A stretch of DNA of 64,000 nucleotides, from the NCBI RefSeq assembly GCF_900174485.1, contig NZ_LT837803.1, positions 2,247,305 to 2,311,304 of the forward strand, in the 5' to 3' direction. Position numbers and translations under genes: made by a program. The notes under the pieces were generated by a model. It was not told where the DNA came from, did not search any database, and saw only the letters and a list, made by a program, of their open reading frames with translations. The stretch is from Sterolibacterium denitrificans. Lineage in GTDB: Bacteria > Pseudomonadota > Gammaproteobacteria > Burkholderiales > Rhodocyclaceae. Each line of letters opens with the position of its first letter. Position 1 is the stretch's first letter. Positions 8,258 through 16,503 of the stretch are shown here, in pieces.

Positions 8258-9279
8258 GCGCCACCTCGCACGATTCCGACACGCCCAAGTGCGACAGTGC
8301 CAAAATCAAAGGCAACGGCAAGCAATACGCCGTCACGCCGCTGTTTGTCGTGCGCAATGTAGCCAACAAACACATTGCCGCCGCTACCCTCCAGATGCAT
8401 CAAGCCAACCGCAGGCGACAGATTCGGATCAGCCGTGAGATACCAGCGGCCATTGGCAAGCCATGGAGAAACCACCACATAGACCGTATTCCCCAGGCCG
8501 GATTCATGTATCAGCTTGCGCGCGGCAAATTCAAGATCAGACGCCACAACAAGGTTTTTCGTCCCGAGATTGGCGATTGCACCTGCGGGTGTAATCTGGT
8601 TGCGTAGCGCGGCCATCGCACTCCCAAGAGCATTTTCGCTGAATGCAGATCCGACGATGTTCCCCATTCCAGCATGGAACATGTATTCGCCATCATCCAG
8701 AACCGGATTGCCTTCGAGCAGTGCATACACTTTCTCGGCTTCACGCCGCGCGGCCGCCGCTCCCACATTGGCCGCCAGACCGGCAATCAGCTCAACATCG
8801 TCATCGACGAGTACCTGCCGGCTGATGAATATCCGCTTCGTATAGGATGCCAGCCCAGCCTTCAAGCCGACTTGATCACTCAGGCTGACATCGGACGAGG
8901 TTTCGCCCCCTTCGCTTTTTTCATCAAGATGGATGTCAGTATCGAGGTTCGGGAAGGTGTGCTCACGAAAGTCTGGCAGCTCGCGCATGTCACATATGAG
9001 CCGATGATCCAGAAGACCGACGCGCTTACGGAGCGTGACAGACTTGAATACATTGGCAAGAGTGTTTCCGAAATCCTTGGTGCCAAATCCCGAAGTGCGT
9101 TCACTGGCATTTGGCATCCGGGCCACGCATCCTGCTGCCAGCATGGGAAGAAGCTTGTTATTTTGCCGATCATCCAGCAGTTCAATCGCTTTTGGATGTG
9201 CGGCTGCGGGAGAGATCACACCGGCGCGAACGCCGATTGCATCACAAATCGAGGTGATTGAAGCACTTGCGTTATACAT
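8254..9279 (-). CDS. Phage major capsid protein (HK97-fold, Mu gpT-like type)
   Basis: This 341-residue protein resembles the capsid half of the prohead-protease/capsid proteins of Mu-like and related phages. The matching landmarks are a TKDFGNTLANV segment near residue 68, then LPDF near 101. FISRQVLVDDD follows at 151-161, AAARREAEKVYALL at about 175-188 and NPVLDDGEYMFHAGMGN at 191-207. These correspond to the family pattern of ITRQ-x-IINDD, AAARxE and NPxMxDGxxLFHxxHGN. No protease domain is fused. ATG 9279 is preferred over the long upstream frame because AAAGGA at 9292-9287 gives a good Shine-Dalgarno. It is the only recognisable virion gene in the element. Confidence 0.8.
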   Translation of the reverse strand: MYNASASITSICDAIGVRAGVISPAAAHPKAIELLDDRQNNKLLPMLAAGCVARMPNASERTSGFGTKDFGNTLANVFKSVTLRKRVGLLDHRLICDMRELPDFREHTFPNLDTDIHLDEKSEGGETSSDVSLSDQVGLKAGLASYTKRIFISRQVLVDDDVELIAGLAANVGAAAARREAEKVYALLEGNPVLDDGEYMFHAGMGNIVGSAFSENALGSAMAALRNQITPAGAIANLGTKNLVVASDLEFAARKLIHESGLGNTVYVVVSPWLANGRWYLTADPNLSPAVGLMHLEGSGGNVFVGYIAHDKQRRDGVLLAVAFDFGTVALGRVGIVRGGA

Positions 9280-9310
9280 AGCATTGTCCTTTGGTTGGTT
9301 GAAGACAATG

Positions 9311-9760
9311 CTATTTTTTCTGTTGGTCACTTCCAGTTCCAGACGATTTTGGGAAGTTGGATAACAACCCGTATAGCTTCCCTTGGGAAGCAAGTCGCCG
9401 CGCTCCAGACGTGAACGCGCGGTGTATTTCTGCATCCGGGGAAGACAAGGTATCGACAGACATACGGCCTCGTTTCAGCATGAGGGAAACGACAGACTCA
9501 TATCGTTTGATTGCGTGCTCCAGCTTGCCGGCCAATTCCCAAGGGGAAAGCCCGCGGCCTGAATCAATCGCAACCGCCGCATCTACCAGCGCGGCATTTC
9601 TCACGCGCATACGGCCAGCATCATCGAAACCAAGCGCATTCTCCAGGGGCATCCCGCGCAAGTACCTGCGCATACCATCCTCAAGCCAGGCGAGCGCCTC
9701 TTGCGTTGGGGGCATCCCCGCCGCAAGAGCCGTAGCCATAACCATTGGATCGGTGGTCAT
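9311..9760 (-). CDS. Hypothetical protein upstream of the capsid gene
   Basis: This is a 149-residue soluble protein with no family recognised. It is helical in composition, with stretches such as PTQEALAWLEDGMRRYL and ELAGKLEHAIKRYESVV, and a basic C terminus. ATG 9760 overlaps the TGA of the preceding gene by one base (TGATG). The stop at 9311 is 31 nt before the capsid start, so it is probably co-transcribed with the capsid gene. A structural or decoration role is possible but unproven. Confidence 0.6.
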   Translation of the reverse strand: MTTDPMVMATALAAGMPPTQEALAWLEDGMRRYLRGMPLENALGFDDAGRMRVRNAALVDAAVAIDSGRGLSPWELAGKLEHAIKRYESVVSLMLKRGRMSVDTLSSPDAEIHRAFTSGARRLASQGKLYGLLSNFPKSSGTGSDQQKK

Positions 9761-10104
9761 CAGGCCGCGCCGCCATCCTCGATATTGCTCATCACAAAGA
9801 GCGGCAGCGACTTGCATGCCATCTCATTGCATCCGCTGGCGACCTCGGTCATAACGGCCTCGCATGCTGCCTGCAGCCAGTCCCGGCAGACCCGGTGCAG
9901 ATCGTCATGAATCCGTTTGAGACGCTCCACCATGGCCCGTACGGCATCCACCAGCACATCGGGAAGCCGGTTGATCAGCATCCGGACGCCAAGCGTGCTG
10001 GCGCTCTTGATTGCGTAATCACTCGCCATCGGTTTCGGTGCATCCGGGTGCCGGCATACATTCATGCCACACCGATCCAACCCACTGAGACCACTCAGAC
10101 TCAT
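9760..10104 (-). CDS. Hypothetical protein, first gene after the GTCGA repeat region
   Basis: This is a 114-residue protein with a long helical centre (about residues 50-80, LVDAVRAMVERLKRIHDDLH) and several cysteines. No family is recognised. AGGGGG lies about 9 nt before the ATG. It opens the second gene block of the element (9760 to 7808), which includes the capsid gene. That block is separated from the replication genes by a 296-bp repeat-bearing gap. Confidence 0.55.
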   Translation of the reverse strand: MSLSGLSGLDRCGMNVCRHPDAPKPMASDYAIKSASTLGVRMLINRLPDVLVDAVRAMVERLKRIHDDLHRVCRDWLQAACEAVMTEVASGCNEMACKSLPLFVMSNIEDGGAA

Positions 10105-10227
10105 AAACCGGAACCCCCTATAGAGACCTCAAAAACTCTGAAATCCCGCGATCGTTTCGCGCCGCATGGAGAGGGGTGCGGGAGTACCTGCGGCCCAACC
10201 GGCAGACCTGAGAGGGCAGCCACCCCT

Positions 10228-10410
10228 GTCGAGTATCGAAAAAGTCGAATAACTCTCCCGTCCACGCCGGTGTCTGAACCCGCCTCGAATCGGGTTATTC
10301 GACTTTTTCGACATTCGACGGGGAGAATCATTTGCGTCTCTAGGTGTTTCATATATAAGAAGAAAGACTTCTTTTTTATGTACTTTGGCGAATAAGTCGA
10401 CTATGTCGAC
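10228..10410. repeat. GTCGA repeats with a 26-bp inverted repeat; candidate origin or control region
   Basis: Between the DUF3987 gene and the capsid block, GTCGA or its complement occurs at 10228, 10244, 10299, 10308, 10315, 10396 and 10405. Two 26-bp arms (10228-10253 and 10294-10319) form an inverted repeat with two mismatches around a 40-nt centre. Each arm reads GTCGA-x-T-x-TCGAAAAAGTCGAATAAC. An AT-rich tract with TATATAAG follows at 10350-10395. Iteron-like repeats beside an AT-rich tract and primase-type genes suggest a replication origin. An operator or promoter region for the capsid block is the alternative. Confidence 0.5.
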
Positions 10411-11984
10411 AGACACTTTGGATTAACGCGATACCAAACACTGGGGGGTGCCCCCTTGTTGTGTTCCTTGAACTCCCGCAGCACATCACGCCGGATCAAT
10501 CGCTCTGCCGCCTTGGTCAGACGTTCGACGGAACGAAAGCGGCCTTCCATCGCCTTTTGGCAAGTGGAACGCTTGAACGAAGCATGATTCCCGGCCTGTA
10601 TCCAGCGCAGGACAGCCGTTGCATCGGCGTCTGCAGCATCGGCCCCAAGGATGGCGAAAGCTTCCTGTGCATGCGGTATCAGGCGTTGTGCCAGGTCGAG
10701 TGCCCTGGTAACTGCCCCCTCACTCACGCGCTCAACACCCGGCCCGATTTCGGCGATCTCGATCAATCCTGCGACACGGGCCACCGCACCGGGTAGCTTG
10801 GCGCTCCAGTCGCTGATTGACTCCAGTTTGCCGCCGTCACCCTGCTGCCGCTCGATTACCTCGCAGAAATCCAGCCAAATTTCTCGCGCCGGATCGGTGA
10901 AGGCAATGCGCCGGGGTGTGTCAGGGAGCAACGTGCGGCGCTCCAGCAGGCCGAATACGCCGGCATCGTAAGCCGCCTTCACACGCTCGGGGATCGGCAC
11001 GCGCCGCCGCACATCGCGCTTGCCAACCGTACTTTCCGGCATGGCGTAGAGAAAGCGGGCCAGCAATCCGCTATCTCGAAAGCGTCGATTGCTCGCCACG
11101 TCGGCCAGGATACCGGGCTGCAACGCCAGACCGAACGATAGCGCCGGTCGCGCCAAATAGGCCTCACGCTCTGCACGATCAACACGAACAGGCGAACCAG
11201 CATGCGATTGCAGAAAAACATCGATATTGGCGCAGCCACCGCTGTACAGCCCGGCCATCACCATGAAGATACCGGCCTCATCGGTCAGTACCGCCATGCG
11301 CTCGCCATGCTTCACCAGCATGGCCTGTAACGTCTCAGCCGTCACATCGCCGGTAAAGAGGCGCGGCGCGTGGATATCTTCAGGCATATCGAGCTTGGCT
11401 TTCTCGATTTCGAGATTGATCAAATTGCGATCTTTGTCATTTTTCGCGCTGGCCGCATCGCGGATCAGTTTTTCAATCCGTCGCTTCGCCACCTCGCGCC
11501 GGGTCGAAATCCGCGCAACCTCAGTACGCAGCGCATCACGCTCACGCTTTTCCCAACGCATCAATGGATCGGTCAAGGCATTAATCACCGCCGTCTTGCG
11601 CGCGCCGCTCGGCATGCCAACCAGCGTCCATAGCGCCAGCGGCTCGGTATAGTCATCATCCTCACCATAGGGAGCAACCTCGAAGCGTCGCTGCAGGATC
11701 GTCGCCAGGACGGACAACGCCAGCATGACAGCCATTGCCGGCGGCGTCTGTGTGCTGTCGGCAATGGCTGCCGCCATGTCACCCACCCAGCCAGGCAGCA
11801 GCGATGCAGGAATCTCCGGCACGTTAATCGCGCCGGGAATCAGGGGATCAGGCCAATTCGCTTCGGCATGCTCCCCCTGTGCAATCCCCGGTGTCAGGGC
11901 ATTTGTGATTGCCGCCGCCACCGCTTCCTTGCCCTTCGCCTGGTGCAAATCGTTGAAGTCGATTCCTCTCTTTTTCGCACTCAT
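10401..11984 (-). CDS. DUF3987 protein (putative replication ATPase/helicase of the element)
   Basis: This 527-residue protein belongs to the DUF3987 group common in integrated elements. It has an unusual P-loop-like GMPSGARKT near residue 122, where the canonical form is GxxGxGKT. A basic coiled region follows at about 145-200, then an ATPase-like part with LFTGDVTAE and AVLTDEAG (Walker B-like). The C-terminal segment resembles a winged helix. The start overlaps the stop of the primase gene by 4 nt. A role as partner of the primase in replicating the excised element is inferred from this pairing. Confidence 0.75.
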   Translation of the reverse strand: MSAKKRGIDFNDLHQAKGKEAVAAAITNALTPGIAQGEHAEANWPDPLIPGAINVPEIPASLLPGWVGDMAAAIADSTQTPPAMAVMLALSVLATILQRRFEVAPYGEDDDYTEPLALWTLVGMPSGARKTAVINALTDPLMRWEKRERDALRTEVARISTRREVAKRRIEKLIRDAASAKNDKDRNLINLEIEKAKLDMPEDIHAPRLFTGDVTAETLQAMLVKHGERMAVLTDEAGIFMVMAGLYSGGCANIDVFLQSHAGSPVRVDRAEREAYLARPALSFGLALQPGILADVASNRRFRDSGLLARFLYAMPESTVGKRDVRRRVPIPERVKAAYDAGVFGLLERRTLLPDTPRRIAFTDPAREIWLDFCEVIERQQGDGGKLESISDWSAKLPGAVARVAGLIEIAEIGPGVERVSEGAVTRALDLAQRLIPHAQEAFAILGADAADADATAVLRWIQAGNHASFKRSTCQKAMEGRFRSVERLTKAAERLIRRDVLREFKEHNKGAPPSVWYRVNPKCLST

Positions 11985-12811
11985 GCTGTTACCCCCGTGA
12001 AATCCGGAACAGCCACCATGCCGCGTACCGCGCGCGCTGCCGACATGGCCATGGAGACGCCGGGGTTCCCCGGCGTCTCGCTATCGTTGTCGGCACAGAC
12101 GATGATCGCCAGGCGGGGAAACTTCGTCCGTAGCACCCTCGCCACCGGCTCCAGATTGCCCGCATCGAAACAGCAGGCCGTGGCGTAGCCCGTCGCCTCA
12201 AAGACACTCGCCGCTGTCGCGTAGCCTTCCGCCAGACACAGCACAGTGCGCGGCTGGCCGATGGCGAAATAACAGCCGCGCTTGCGACCGCCGCTCAGGA
12301 AGCGTTTATCGCCTTCCGGGGAGATAAATTGCAGACTGCACAACGCCCCGGAAGCATCACGCACAGGTATAACCAGCTGCGCGCGCAATTGGCGTAGCCC
12401 ATAGGCATTCACACCCTTGCGGCGCAAATAGGGGTGATTGTTGGTGGCCAGCTTGCAGCGCATCAAGAGATGCTTCGCACGCTTTGCCGCCTCGGTGTGG
12501 CGTTGTATTTCATCCTGCAGGCGTAGCTGGCGCATCGCATCGGCCCGCGCTCGCCAGGCATCGTGCTCTGCGCGGCTCCACTCGCGTTCAGGTTTCGCGG
12601 CCCAGGTTTGCCAGCCCAGGCCGTCCCGCCAGTTGATGAAGCCGCCCGCCGGCAGGCCGTCGAGATGAAGCACATAGGCACCATCAAGACGGCCCGACTT
12701 GCCGCCTTCGACCTTGCAGCGATGCAGCGCGGCATCGGCCTCGATGTGCCCAGGTACAATGCCGCGCGCCGCCAGGACTGCGGCAAATTGGTCAATGATT
12801 CGCCTCGTCAT
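11981..12811 (-). CDS. Toprim-domain primase
   Basis: This 276-residue protein has a C-terminal toprim fold. LAEGYATAASVFEATGYA supplies the catalytic Glu and CADND the DxD acidic pair. The region before it (VIPVRDASGALCSLQFIS and GDKRFLSGGRKRGCYF) matches the primase core of phage and satellite primases. No zinc finger is seen at the N terminus. ATG 12811 was chosen because it overlaps the previous stop (ATGA) like the rest of the operon; the frame extends upstream without support. It likely makes primers for replication of the element together with the DUF3987 protein. Confidence 0.8.
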   Translation of the reverse strand: MTRRIIDQFAAVLAARGIVPGHIEADAALHRCKVEGGKSGRLDGAYVLHLDGLPAGGFINWRDGLGWQTWAAKPEREWSRAEHDAWRARADAMRQLRLQDEIQRHTEAAKRAKHLLMRCKLATNNHPYLRRKGVNAYGLRQLRAQLVIPVRDASGALCSLQFISPEGDKRFLSGGRKRGCYFAIGQPRTVLCLAEGYATAASVFEATGYATACCFDAGNLEPVARVLRTKFPRLAIIVCADNDSETPGNPGVSMAMSAARAVRGMVAVPDFTGVTA

Positions 12812-13167
12812 TGTCGCGCCTCGCTGCCTTGCATGTATGCCTCTATCGCAGCCAAGAAAGCGTTGCGCTCGTTGCCACCTCGCTCGTGCATTGCGAAGCA
12901 TTTTCCGCAGACGCGATACTCAATCACGATGGGAATATGTACCACCGCAGCGACCGAATAGAGACGCACCACCTTGCGCGGCTTACGTGCTGCGGTAAAG
13001 GGTTTCCGGCAGCAAGCGCAATCACGGTTCGGGGTGCCGATGCGAATTTCGCCCTTGATGTCAGAAAAAGCCGGGATCAGATCAGCAACCTTTTTTTCAT
13101 GAGGCAGCGCGATCATTGAATGAAGCTCGCAATCCGGCGAATCGGAAGCGGTATTTCGCCTGGTCAT
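12808..13167 (-). CDS. Hypothetical protein with two CxxC pairs
   Basis: This is a 119-residue protein. CACC at about residues 50-53 and CGKC at about 88-91 could form a treble-clef or zinc-ribbon site, with the basic segment RKPFTAARKPRKVVR between them. It may bind nucleic acid. The start overlaps the previous gene and the stop overlaps the primase start, each by 4 nt. No family is recognised. Confidence 0.6.
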   Translation of the reverse strand: MTRRNTASDSPDCELHSMIALPHEKKVADLIPAFSDIKGEIRIGTPNRDCACCRKPFTAARKPRKVVRLYSVAAVVHIPIVIEYRVCGKCFAMHERGGNERNAFLAAIEAYMQGSEARQ

Positions 13168-13442
13168 TTTTCCGCCCCCCGCGTTGCTGCAACAGCATGC
13201 GCCGCTGCGCGCAGTGTCGATTCAATCCCCTCCACGGCAGCCAGGGCATCCGCGAAGCGCCCCACCGTATCCGCCGCGCCGGTTGGGTGTAATGGTTCAA
13301 GGTCGTCGGGGATCGCTTCACCCATATGGGCATGAAGCGAATAAGCGTTGCGGAGGCGCTCGATCTCGCCAAAGCTGGATAGACCGATGACCAGCACCTC
13401 ACGGATAACGCGACAGGTTTCCAGGTCGATTACTGCACTCAT
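13164..13442 (-). CDS. Small hypothetical protein of the element
   Basis: This is a 92-residue, Ala-rich, probably helical protein with no recognised motif. Its status as a gene rests on the 4-nt ATGA overlaps with both neighbours, an unbroken frame and shared strand. No function can be proposed. Confidence 0.5.
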   Translation of the reverse strand: MSAVIDLETCRVIREVLVIGLSSFGEIERLRNAYSLHAHMGEAIPDDLEPLHPTGAADTVGRFADALAAVEGIESTLRAAAHAVAATRGAEK

Positions 13443-13780
13443 TTCACACCTCCTTTTGCCGCAATCTCGCGTAACGCGCCTGCGGCCTCTTCGCGCATGC
13501 CGTCCGCCTTGTTAAGGGAAGAATCAACCAGGCTGCGAACATGCTCCAACAGGATCGGTAGGCAGTCATTCGACACGCGCAATCCATGTGCGTAACCGTT
13601 ACCAGTCACCTTGTTGTGGCTTGGGTGAGTGTCATGGTGTGCCGGCGACCGTTCGAGGGCACATAGCACGCGAGCCGCGTCCGCGATGGCAGCTGCCGCT
13701 TCAAGCTCACCGCAAATCACGGCATAAGAATCCTCAATGGAATCGAGGGCGACTTTTCGGCCGGAACGATTGGTACTCAT
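13439..13780 (-). CDS. Small hypothetical protein of the element
   Basis: This is a 113-residue protein. The first half is acidic and alanine-rich (for example CGELEAAAAIADAARVLCAL). It contains HHDTHPSHNK and ends in a helical segment. No family is recognised. It is joined to both neighbours by 4-nt overlaps in a tight operon. Confidence 0.5.
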   Translation of the reverse strand: MSTNRSGRKVALDSIEDSYAVICGELEAAAAIADAARVLCALERSPAHHDTHPSHNKVTGNGYAHGLRVSNDCLPILLEHVRSLVDSSLNKADGMREEAAGALREIAAKGGVK

Positions 13781-14061
13781 GCCGCACCCCCATTCGACAG
13801 CTGCGCAATGGCGGTATTGCCGACGAACAGATGCCGGGGATTGATGCAGGCCGGATTGCCGCAGGAATGGCGTACCGACATACCAGGCTTTGGCGGTGCG
13901 ACAAACAGGCCGTAGGCCAGGCGGTGCGCCGGAAAAGCCACATGCTTGCCCTGGTACGGTAGCGACACGCGGGCAAAGCCGTGGCGATCACGGCGCAAGG
14001 GGGCTTCGATACAAACGTCGGGGAATAGCGCCAGCAGACAGGCGCGGGAGGATTTCAGCAT
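13777..14061 (-). CDS. Small HNH-type endonuclease-like protein
   Basis: This is a 94-residue protein. The C-terminal VRHSCGNPACINPRHLFVGN has the form of an HNH/treble-clef nuclease: a first His, a Cys pair, Asn-Pro and a final His-Leu. PAHRLAYGLF precedes it, as in phage HNH proteins. ATG 14061 is chosen because AGGAG lies 7 nt before it; ATG 14067 is too close to the same site. It opens the five-gene overlapping block that ends with DUF3987. HNH genes in phages often aid packaging or are homing nucleases; neither role is shown here. Confidence 0.65.
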   Translation of the reverse strand: MLKSSRACLLALFPDVCIEAPLRRDRHGFARVSLPYQGKHVAFPAHRLAYGLFVAPPKPGMSVRHSCGNPACINPRHLFVGNTAIAQLSNGGAA

Positions 14062-14345
14062 GGTCATGCTCCTATTCAGCGGTTTGCCATTTCCGCCTGC
14101 CCGTCGCCAAACGGGGTGGGCGGAACCGTGCAGGTTGGCGAACCGGTGAATAGGAACCGGCAGACCCGAAGGTCTCCCGCACGGCCCGCCCATAGGGCTT
14201 GCCATGCTGCGGACGAAAAAAAACCGCTGGGAGGCGGTCGTCCGCCTATTCGTTACCGGGTCGCCAAACCCGACTGCCGTTTTTTTCCGGCAGCGGTGTG
14301 GAGTATCTACTGTTCTTCCGGCAAGTGTCAAGTGAATGGGCATGA
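14062..14345 (-). ncRNA. Structured gene-free stretch between the AlpA-like gene and the HNH operon
   Basis: On the minus strand three hairpins follow one another. The first has stem CTGCCG/CGGCAG (14274-14293), the second CGGG/CCCG (14257-14272), and the third ACCGC-6 nt-GCGGT (14223-14238). The third is followed directly by eight U, a good intrinsic terminator. The terminator is itself enclosed by GCGGACGA/TCGTCCGC (14209-14245), which could give an alternative fold. This arrangement could be a short regulatory RNA or an attenuator controlling the replication operon, as the CI RNA does in satellite P4. That parallel is inference. Confidence 0.4.
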
Positions 14346-14558
14346 TCAGCCCTCACTTTTCTCGGCAAGGGCTTTGCGTACTTCGCCCAGGTTCCAGCGT
14401 GTGCAGCGAATGCCGATACGCTGCGGCGCAGGCAGAATGCCGGCCCTGGCCCAACGCCAGATCGTTGTTGGGGCTACGCCGACGAGTTGCGCGATCTCAC
14501 GGTCAGAAACGCGCGCCGAATCCGGCAGATCGTCGATTGAATTGATACGGGATGCCAT
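14346..14558 (-). CDS. AlpA-family DNA-binding regulator
   Basis: This is a 70-residue protein with a MerR/AlpA-like winged helix-turn-helix (DREIAQLVGVAPTTIWRWARAGILPAPQRIG). AlpA proteins activate excision or late functions in P4-like and other integrated elements. ATG 14558 has a GAGGT Shine-Dalgarno 7 nt upstream; earlier in-frame starts lack one. It is followed by a structured gene-free stretch that may be its target. Confidence 0.82.
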   Translation of the reverse strand: MASRINSIDDLPDSARVSDREIAQLVGVAPTTIWRWARAGILPAPQRIGIRCTRWNLGEVRKALAEKSEG

Positions 14559-14655
14559 GCTGTACCTCGTTTGGTAAGGCACCGCGCCGGGATGGCGCGG
14601 GGTGCACGGCACGCACAGTACAAACAGCAGTTAAGTATTTCTATTCACTAAATCA

Positions 14656-15156
14656 TCATTTCTTGAATAGCCTCTTGTAATGTCGCTTGATAGTCGATAC
14701 AGACTCAGCCTCTCCATTTTCTGAAGCTCTGGCCCTAAACTCCGCCACCATGCTTGCAGCTTGCTCTTCTGATGCCCCTTTGGAAATATGGAATGCCATC
14801 ATATGGGCGTTCGTATCTTGCCAACCTCGATCAAGCAAACCAGATTCCCGCCTCCCTCGGCCCACCTTGGACACACCGAAGATATAGTCAAGATTTTCTC
14901 CACCGTTCCATCGCTTCAGCGCGGCATTTATGGCCTTGATAAATGAGATAGGAGGATAGTGGCCGCGCCTAACAAAATCATCCATGCGAGCAATAATGAA
15001 CCGCCATGCCCCTGGATCGTCAGTCGATTCGGCAAACTCCACCATGATGCTGGCGTATATATCTATATCAGCTTGCTGCATGACCACATTGGGTGCGGAA
15101 AAAGCTTGCTGAGCGACCGCAGCATGTGCAGCCCAAAACTCTTCATCGGATATCAT
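14656..15156 (-). CDS. Hypothetical protein between integrase and AlpA
   Basis: This is a 166-residue soluble protein with no recognised family. The N terminus is acidic (MISDEEFWAAHAAVAQQ) and the C terminus basic (STIKRHYKRLFKK). ATG 15156 is preferred over the TTG at 15180. It starts 13 nt after the integrase stop and is probably in its transcript. The GC content seems lower than in the host flanks. Confidence 0.55.
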   Translation of the reverse strand: MISDEEFWAAHAAVAQQAFSAPNVVMQQADIDIYASIMVEFAESTDDPGAWRFIIARMDDFVRRGHYPPISFIKAINAALKRWNGGENLDYIFGVSKVGRGRRESGLLDRGWQDTNAHMMAFHISKGASEEQAASMVAEFRARASENGEAESVSTIKRHYKRLFKK

Positions 15157-15169
15157 CGTCAAAACTCTT

Positions 15170-16396
15170 TCACGCCACAAAGGGGATTACTTGCGCCCCT
15201 TTGCGCAGCTCGTCGAGCTGATCGGCCCAAGCCTGCATCAGCTTGCGACGATCTTCCAGGTACAAGGCATGGTTGTAAGCTGCGGCCACCTCATCGCGCT
15301 CGGCATGGGCAAGCTGCGCCTCAATCACCTGATGGCTATATCCCAGCTCATGCAGGCGCGTTGATGCCATACCGCGAAAACCGTGGCCGGTCATTTCTTC
15401 GCGCGTGTAGCCCATGCGCCGCAAGGCTGCATTGACGGTGTTGTTGCTCATGGCGCGCGCGCCGCTGCGCTCGCTGGGGAAAAGATACAGGCCGCCGCCG
15501 GTCAGCGGCTGTAGCGCCTCGATTACCACCAGCGCCTGTTTCGACAGTGGCACAATATGCAACGCCTTCATTTTCATCTTCTCGGGCGGAATGCGCCATT
15601 CAGCCGCTTCCGTGTCGACCTCCATCCACTCGGCATGCCGCAGCTCGCCGGGGCGAACAAAGGTCAGTGCGGCGAGCTTGAGCGCCAGGCGGGTTATCGG
15701 GCTGCCTTCGTACTCGTCGATGGCGCGCATCAATCCGCCAATGGCCTTCGGGTCTTTCAGGCAGGCAAAGTGCCGCGCCGCAGATGAGGGCAGGAAGTCG
15801 GCAAGCTTCACATCCGATGCCGGGTTGCGCTCCACCAGGTCATGCGCCACGGCATAGCGGAAAATGCGGCTGATGGTTGAAAACACTCGCCGCGCAGTCT
15901 CGCGCTTGCCGGCCTTGTTGATGTCCTTGACGGTGCGCATGATGTCCGATGCCTTCACCTCACCGACAGCCAAATGCCCCAGCCCAGCCGTCGCATAGTC
16001 GCGGTAGGACTCCAGTTGGCCGATGGTGCGCAAATGCTTTTGCGCTGTCATTTCAGCAGCCCAGACCTCGGCAACCTTGGCAAACGTCACAACCTCCGGC
16101 GGTCGCTCGATCTCGGCACGCTTGGCGCGCGCGTCGGCTTTCTCGGCAGCCGGATCAAGACCATCAGCGATCTTGCGCCGCGCCGTGGCCACCAGCTCGC
16201 CAGCACGCACCAGGGAAATATCCGGGTACTTCCCAAGGCTGAGGAGCTTTTCCTTGCCATCAACGCGATATTTGAGCCGCCAGAGCTTGCCACCGGCGGG
16301 TGTCACCAGCAAAAACAGGCCGCCGCCGTCACTCAGCTTGTAGGGCTTTTCACGCGGCAAGGCCTTGCGAATCGCCAGATCATTGAGTCGCCCCAT
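15170..16396 (-). CDS. int: Tyrosine integrase, P4 type with DUF4102 arm-binding domain
   Basis: This 408-residue recombinase integrates and excises the element. Residues 1-90 are a DUF4102 arm-binding domain (KLSDGGGLFLLVTPAGGK, LGKYPDISLVRA). A SAM-like core-binding domain lies at about 100-200. The catalytic domain shows Arg248 in FVRPGELR, His338 and Arg341 in HGFR, His364 in LAHAE and Tyr374 in AAYNH. ATG 16396 was chosen because the frame further upstream runs through the repeated ATACCCCCA sites. The gene lies next to the tRNA-Ser 3' end, the usual layout for integrases using tRNA targets. Confidence 0.93.
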   Translation of the reverse strand: MGRLNDLAIRKALPREKPYKLSDGGGLFLLVTPAGGKLWRLKYRVDGKEKLLSLGKYPDISLVRAGELVATARRKIADGLDPAAEKADARAKRAEIERPPEVVTFAKVAEVWAAEMTAQKHLRTIGQLESYRDYATAGLGHLAVGEVKASDIMRTVKDINKAGKRETARRVFSTISRIFRYAVAHDLVERNPASDVKLADFLPSSAARHFACLKDPKAIGGLMRAIDEYEGSPITRLALKLAALTFVRPGELRHAEWMEVDTEAAEWRIPPEKMKMKALHIVPLSKQALVVIEALQPLTGGGLYLFPSERSGARAMSNNTVNAALRRMGYTREEMTGHGFRGMASTRLHELGYSHQVIEAQLAHAERDEVAAAYNHALYLEDRRKLMQAWADQLDELRKGAQVIPFVA

Positions 16397-16401
16397 CGAA
16401 A

Positions 16402-16464
16402 GTACCCCCAGGATTTTTTGCCCAAAGGCAAGATACCCCCAAGAATACCCCCAGAATGGGGGTA
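16402..16464. repeat. Cluster of putative integrase arm-type sites
   Basis: Three direct copies of (A/G)TACCCCCA lie at 16402-16410, 16433-16441 and 16445-16453. One inverted copy (ATGGGGGTA) lies at 16456-16464. Two related copies occur at the left end (7590-7610). The cluster lies between the integrase start and attR, where arm sites and integrase autoregulation sites are expected. Confidence 0.55.
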
Positions 16465-16503
16465 ATTCAATGTAATGGCATGCACTGCTATGCACCAAAC
16501 AAA

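Noticed and set aside
15041..15080. TATATA-rich stretch resembling a ModE half-site
   Set aside because: It lies inside a coding region of the mobile element, lacks the second half-site and is far from Mo genes.
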